The translations under genes and the position numbers were made by a program. The notes under the pieces are model-generated. The model was not told where the DNA came from and made no database searches. It saw only the letters and a program-made list of their open reading frames with translations. From Microbacterium barkeri (GTDB lineage Bacteria > Actinomycetota > Actinomycetes > Actinomycetales > Microbacteriaceae): a DNA stretch of 64,000 bases. The DNA is taken from positions 62,001 through 126,000 of the forward strand of contig NZ_BSEJ01000012.1 in assembly GCF_027921765.1 (NCBI RefSeq), given 5' to 3'. Positions 60,867 to 64,000 of this stretch are shown here, piece by piece; position 1 is the stretch's first letter, and each line of letters starts with the position of its first letter.

Positions 60867-61577
60867 GTGACCACTGATCGCGTCGTCCTCGTCACCGGCG
60901 GCAACCGCGGCATCGGCCGCGCCATCGCCGAGCGCTTCGTGTCGGAGGGGTACCGGGTCGCCGTCACGGCGCGCAGCGGCGAGGGGCCCGAGGGCGCGCT
61001 CACGGTCCGCGCCGACGTGACCGACTCCGCATCGCTCGACGCCGCGTTCACCGAGGTGGAGGAGAAGCTCGGCAACGTCGAGATCCTCGTCGCGAACGCG
61101 GGCATCACGAAGGACACGCTCATGCTGCGGATGAGCGAGGAGGACTTCGACGCGGTCGTGGGCACGAACCTCGGCGGGTCGTTCCGCGTCGTCAAGCGCG
61201 CGCTCAAGGGGATGATCCGGGCCCGCTTCGGGCGCGTCATCCTCATCTCGAGCGTCGTCGGGCTGTACGGCTCGGCCGGCCAGGTGAACTACGCGTCGTC
61301 CAAGAGCGCCCTCGTCGGCTTCGCGCGCTCGCTCACACGCGAGCTCGGCGCCCGCGGGATCACCTCGAACGTCGTCGCCCCGGGATTCATCGAGACCGAC
61401 ATGACCGCCGAGCTCCCCGAGGAGACGCAGGCCGAGTACCGCAAGGCCATCCCGCTCGGCCGCTACGGAAGCGCCGACGAGGTCGCGGGCGTGACGGCCT
61501 GGCTCGCGTCGGACGCCGCGTCGTACATCTCCGGCGCCGTCATCCCGGTCGACGGCGGACTCGGCATGGGGCACTGA
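60867..61577 (+). CDS. 3-oxoacyl-ACP reductase FabG-like SDR
   Basis: The 236-aa classical SDR has TGGNRGIGRAIAERF (cofactor binding), VANAGITKDTLMLRM (typical FabG loop), the catalytic Ser in ILISSVVG and YASSKSALVGFARSLTREL. It reduces 3-oxoacyl-ACP with NADPH in fatty-acid synthesis or a related 3-keto substrate. The GTG start follows GGGAG. It is convergent with serB, with 9 nt between stops. A core fab function is likely but the rest of the fab set is not here. Confidence 0.9.
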   Translation: MTTDRVVLVTGGNRGIGRAIAERFVSEGYRVAVTARSGEGPEGALTVRADVTDSASLDAAFTEVEEKLGNVEILVANAGITKDTLMLRMSEEDFDAVVGTNLGGSFRVVKRALKGMIRARFGRVILISSVVGLYGSAGQVNYASSKSALVGFARSLTRELGARGITSNVVAPGFIETDMTAELPEETQAEYRKAIPLGRYGSADEVAGVTAWLASDAASYISGAVIPVDGGLGMGH

Positions 61578-61586
61578 GCCCGCTCG

Positions 61587-62216
61587 TCACGGCAGCAGCG
61601 GGATGACCTCGCACAGGTCGACCGGACCGATGGCGAGGGGCGCCGCCTGACGCACCGCCGGCTTCGCGTTGAAGGCGATGCCGAGCCCGGCGGCCGCGAT
61701 CATCCGGAGGTCGTTCGCGCCGTCGCCGATCGCGATCGTGCGGCGGAGGGGCACGTCGTGCTCCTCCGCCCAGGCGCGCAGCGACGCCGCCTTCGCGTCG
61801 GCGTCGACGATCGCGCCGTCGACCTCGCCCGTGAGCACGCCGTCCTCGGCTCGCAGCCGGTTCGCGCGCCAGACATCGACGCCCAGGTCGGGTGCGACGG
61901 TGTCGAGGATCTCGTGGAACCCGCCCGAGACGACCCCGACCATCCCGCCCCGCTCGTGCACGGCGGCGACGAGCTCGCGCACTCCCGGTGTCGGCTCGAT
62001 GCGCGCGAGCACGCGCGCGAAGGATGCGACCGGCACGCCGGCGAGCGCCTTCACGCGCGACCGCAGGCTTTCGGAGAAGTCGACCTCGCCGCGCATCGCG
62101 GCCTCGGTGGCCGCCGCGACCTCGGGGCCGCGACCGGCCTCGTCGGCGATCAGCTCGATCACCTCATTGCGGATGAGTGTGGAATCGGCATCGAGGACGA
62201 CGAGAAAGCGGGTCAC
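61587..62216 (-). CDS. serB: Phosphoserine phosphatase
   Basis: The 209-aa HAD-family hydrolase has VVLDADSTLIRNEVIELIADEAG (catalytic DxDST), VVSGGFHEILD and IGDGANDLRMIAAAGLGIAFNAKP. It makes L-serine from phosphoserine. No ACT domain is present at the N-terminus, unlike some longer SerB proteins. The start is GTG 62216, divergent from the ABC ATPase. Confidence 0.95.
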   Translation of the reverse strand: MTRFLVVLDADSTLIRNEVIELIADEAGRGPEVAAATEAAMRGEVDFSESLRSRVKALAGVPVASFARVLARIEPTPGVRELVAAVHERGGMVGVVSGGFHEILDTVAPDLGVDVWRANRLRAEDGVLTGEVDGAIVDADAKAASLRAWAEEHDVPLRRTIAIGDGANDLRMIAAAGLGIAFNAKPAVRQAAPLAIGPVDLCEVIPLLP

Positions 62217-62268
62217 GATCAACGAGGGTAGCGGGCGCGCCACGGACGAGCCGACCCGAGCGCCTCGG

Positions 62269-62274
62269 TAGGCT
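62269..62274 (+). promoter_or_regulatory. -10 box TAGGCT of leaderless ABC ATPase gene
   Basis: TAGGCT ends 6 nt before ATG 62281. The 12 bases TAGGCTGGAGGC are identical to those before uvrB. Confidence 0.55.
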
Positions 62275-62280
62275 GGAGGC

Positions 62281-63078
62281 ATGCTCCCCGTGCTCTCGTT
62301 CGACGGCGTCGTGGTGCGCCGCAGTGGTCGCAACATCGTCGACGACATCAGCTGGACCGTCAACGACGACGAACGCTGGGTCGTCCTCGGCCCCAACGGC
62401 GCCGGAAAGACCACCCTCCTGCAGATGGCCGACGCGTACCTGCACCCGACCTCCGGCACCGTCGACATCCTCGACGAGCGCCTCGGGCGCACGGATGTCT
62501 TCGAGCTGCGTCCGCGCATCGGCTTCGCCTCGAGCGCGCTCGCCAAGCGGATCCCCGCGGAGGAGACCGTGCTGAACACGGTGCTCACGGCGGCGTACTC
62601 GGTCACCGGCCGGTGGAACGAGGAGTACGAGGGGATCGACGAGCGCCGCGCCCTGCGCGTGCTCGCCGAGTGGCGACTCGACCACCTCGCCGACCGCGAG
62701 TTCGGCACGCTCAGCGACGGGGAGCAGAAGCGCGTGCAGATCGCCCGCGCGATCATGACCGACCCCGAGCTGCTCCTCCTGGATGAGCCCACGGCGAGCC
62801 TCGACCTCGGAGCGCGCGAGGTCCTCCTCGAGCTCCTCAGCGGCTACGCGGCCGCTCCCGGGACGCCGGCGATGATCATGGTGACGCACCACGTCGAGGA
62901 GATCCCCGTCGGCTTCACGCACGTGCTCCTGCTGCGCGACGGCAAGGCGGTGGCCGCGGGCCCGATCCGCGACACGCTCACGGCCGAGAACCTCACCGCG
63001 ACGTTCGGTCTCGACATCACGGTCGCCGAGCAGGGCGGACGGTACGCCGCTCGCGCGGTGTCCGCGTCCGACGTCTGA
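62281..63078 (+). CDS. ABC transporter ATP-binding protein
   Basis: The 265-aa ATPase has Walker A GPNGAGKTTLLQ, signature LSDGEQKRVQIARAI (Asp instead of the usual second Gly) and Walker B LLLLDEPTASLDLGA, followed by a THHVEE H-loop. No permease gene lies beside it, so it may serve a distant transporter or act alone. This LSDGE-type, single-gene ATPase between serB and rpmE2 is known in related actinobacteria, but its substrate is not. Confidence 0.88.
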   Translation: MLPVLSFDGVVVRRSGRNIVDDISWTVNDDERWVVLGPNGAGKTTLLQMADAYLHPTSGTVDILDERLGRTDVFELRPRIGFASSALAKRIPAEETVLNTVLTAAYSVTGRWNEEYEGIDERRALRVLAEWRLDHLADREFGTLSDGEQKRVQIARAIMTDPELLLLDEPTASLDLGAREVLLELLSGYAAAPGTPAMIMVTHHVEEIPVGFTHVLLLRDGKAVAAGPIRDTLTAENLTATFGLDITVAEQGGRYAARAVSASDV

Positions 63079-63150
63079 TAAGCTTGGGCTTTGGTGCTTC
63101 TGCGCCCGCAGACTTTCTCATCCGATCGAATCGATCCCGCAAGGACAACC

Positions 63151-63405
63151 ATGAAGACTGACATCCACCCGACGTACCAGCCGGTCGTTTTCCGTGACCT
63201 CGGCTCGGGCGAGACCTTCCTCACCCGTTCGACCGCCACGAGCGACAAGACGATCGAGCTCGACGGCGTCGAGTACCCCGTCATCGACGTGGAGATCTCG
63301 TCGGCGTCGCACCCGTTCTACACGGGCAAGCAGCGCATCATGGACTCGGCCGGCCGCGTCGAGAAGTTCAACCAGCGCTTCAAGGGCTTCGGCGGCTCCA
63401 AGTAA
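63151..63405 (+). CDS. rpmE2: 50S ribosomal protein L31 type B, cysteine-free form
   Basis: The 84-aa protein starts [20 protein letters not shown] and has [26 protein letters not shown]. It lacks every Cys of the zinc-binding L31 form, so it is the zinc-independent paralogue, which in other actinobacteria is de-repressed by Zur under zinc limitation. No clear Zur box was seen in the 72 bp upstream. The ribosome site AAGGACAACC matches that of rpsA. A TTCG terminator follows. Confidence 0.95.
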   Translation: MKTDIHPTYQPVVFRDLGSGETFLTRSTATSDKTIELDGVEYPVIDVEISSASHPFYTGKQRIMDSAGRVEKFNQRFKGFGGSK

Positions 63406-63420
63406 GTCGTCTCGTCCACG

Positions 63421-63452
63421 AGGAAAGGCCCCGCTTCGGCGGGGCCTTTCCT
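63421..63452. terminator. Bidirectional terminator after rpmE2
   Basis: A perfect 14-bp stem AGGAAAGGCCCCGC / GCGGGGCCTTTCCT closes a TTCG loop, 9 bp before the stop of the convergent small gene. Confidence 0.9.
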
Positions 63453-63460
63453 CGTCTCGG

Positions 63461-63664
63461 TCACTCGTCGATCTCGATCGTGACGGTGCCGTCGTCGAAG
63501 TCGATGACGCCCGGCCCCTTGTCCGGAGAGGGCGCGGGGACGGGCACGATCTGGAGAGCGCGCCACGCCTGATCCGCTTCGTGCGCGCTGGGGCGCCAGA
63601 CGGCGTCGAACCCGCCGCCGATGGCGGAGACGGGGTACTTGCGACGCAGGCGATCATCGTCCAT
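63461..63664 (-). CDS. Small acidic protein of unknown function
   Basis: The 67-aa protein starts MDDDRLRRKYPVSAIGGGFDAVW and ends in an acidic strand (VIDFDDGTVTIEIDE). It has no Cys and no membrane helix. ATG 63664 is the only start. It is not recognised; codon use and a shared terminator support a real gene. Confidence 0.65.
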   Translation of the reverse strand: MDDDRLRRKYPVSAIGGGFDAVWRPSAHEADQAWRALQIVPVPAPSPDKGPGVIDFDDGTVTIEIDE

Positions 63665-63718
63665 GGGCTCACCCTAGGCGGTCCATCGGGCGGCCGCGAG
63701 GTCGCGCACCCGCCGGAG

Positions 63719-63934
63719 TCAGGCGACGAGCGCCCAGACGCCGGCGACCGCGGAGGCGGCCGCGAGCACGAGGGCGGCGCCGATGAGCACGGCGTGCACG
63801 GTGTAGAAGGCCGTCCTGCGGCCCTGCTCATCGCGTGCACGGGGGTCCGCTGTCACCCGCTTCCAGAAGCGCGGCCACACCACGACGTTGAAGACGGCGT
63901 TGACGAGGAGCAGCACGGCGAGGAGGACGGTCAC
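63719..63934 (-). CDS. SCO4848-family small membrane protein
   Basis: The 71-aa protein has two helices (about residues 2-22 and 46-69) separated by the conserved loop FNVVVWPRFWKRVTADPRARDEQGR. This fits the actinobacterial SCO4848 family of unknown role. It is monocistronic on the minus strand, close to the right-hand end of the window. Confidence 0.85.
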   Translation of the reverse strand: MTVLLAVLLLVNAVFNVVVWPRFWKRVTADPRARDEQGRRTAFYTVHAVLIGAALVLAAASAVAGVWALVA

Positions 63935-63958
63935 CCTGCGAGTCTACGAGCCGGTTTG

Positions 63959-63964
63959 TAGGCT
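63959..63964 (+). promoter_or_regulatory. -10 box TAGGCT of the last, partial gene
   Basis: TAGGCT ends 7 nt before ATG 63972. Confidence 0.45.
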
Positions 63965-63971
63965 CGACGCC

Positions 63972-64000
63972 ATGGCCATCCGCATCCGCCCCGTCGCTCC
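63972..64000 (+). CDS. N-terminal start of an unidentified gene
   Basis: Only the first nine full codons (MAIRIRPVA) are inside the window, after a TAGGCT -10 in the leaderless arrangement. The opening would suit a GNAT acetyltransferase, but that is a guess. Confidence 0.4.

Overview
The window is 64 kb of very GC-rich DNA with dense gene packing, many GTG starts, 4-nt start/stop overlaps and TAGRCT-type -10 boxes placed 6-8 nt before start codons. It carries actinobacterial marker genes (WhiA, RbpA, the G6PD assembly protein OpcA, four-domain S1, a SCO4848-family membrane protein, DUF3099). Taken together this points to a Microbacteriaceae-like actinobacterium, probably close to Microbacterium. 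That placement is inference from gene content. No rRNA, tRNA, prophage, transposase or CRISPR array was seen.

Layout. 0.1-2 kb: an ECF42-type sigma factor with its YCII/DGPF partner behind a matching promoter. 2-10.2 kb, minus strand: a PfkB sugar kinase, a proline-rich membrane protein, a three-domain secreted pectinase (two pectate lyase domains plus pectin methylesterase) with a LacI-type operator on its promoter, RmuC, and a dicarboxylate/amino-acid:cation symporter. 10.5-29 kb: a core backbone rpsA - coaE - uvrB - uvrA - uvrC - rapZ - whiA, interrupted by accessory genes (VOC protein, glycine-rich membrane protein, a coupled FAD-protein/SDR/TPR cassette, and the 5-oxoprolinase genes pxpA and fused pxpBC). 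29-33.6 kb: sodA, then gap-pgk-tpiA-secG-rbpA. 33.6-33.9 kb: an array of about 4.3 copies of a 57-bp repeat. 33.9-42 kb, minus strand: the coupled pentose-phosphate/isomerase operon tkt-tal-pgi-zwf-opcA-pgl. 42.2-47.2 kb: heme o synthase (ctaB), an MFS exporter, small proteins, a PEBP protein and heme A synthase (ctaA). 47.4-51.5 kb: sufB-sufD-Rieske ferredoxin-sufC-sufT. 51.6-57 kb: a MalY/PatB-type PLP enzyme, an MFS transporter, and a biotin module (TetR regulator BioQ divergent from bioY-bioM-bioN) followed by a CHY zinc-finger protein. 57-64 kb: an ABC-F ATPase, a DJ-1/PfpI protein, DUF3099/CXXXXC protein/SURF1, a FabG-like SDR, SerB, an ABC ATPase, Cys-free ribosomal protein L31, two small proteins and the first codons of another gene.

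How the genes work together. The centre is a chromosomal housekeeping block: lower glycolysis and the oxidative and non-oxidative pentose-phosphate branches lie back to back and converge on a strong bidirectional hairpin and the 57-bp repeat array. The complete UvrABC excision nuclease is collinear with coaE and rapZ/whiA. CtaA, CtaB and SURF1 together support cytochrome oxidase assembly. Accessory functions (pectin breakdown, 5-oxoproline recycling, biotin uptake, multidrug-like MFS pumps) suit a soil or plant-associated heterotroph.

Most notable observations: two BioQ-type boxes next to a palindromic -10 shared by bioQ and bioY; an ECF42 promoter TGTCGA-N17-CGAC; an operator sitting on the +1 of the pectinase promoter; two tandem hairpins with compensatory base changes after a glycine-rich protein gene; the 57-bp repeat array with reciprocal loop variants; and repeated leaderless promoters, several of whose -10 boxes begin at the upstream gene's TAG stop codon.
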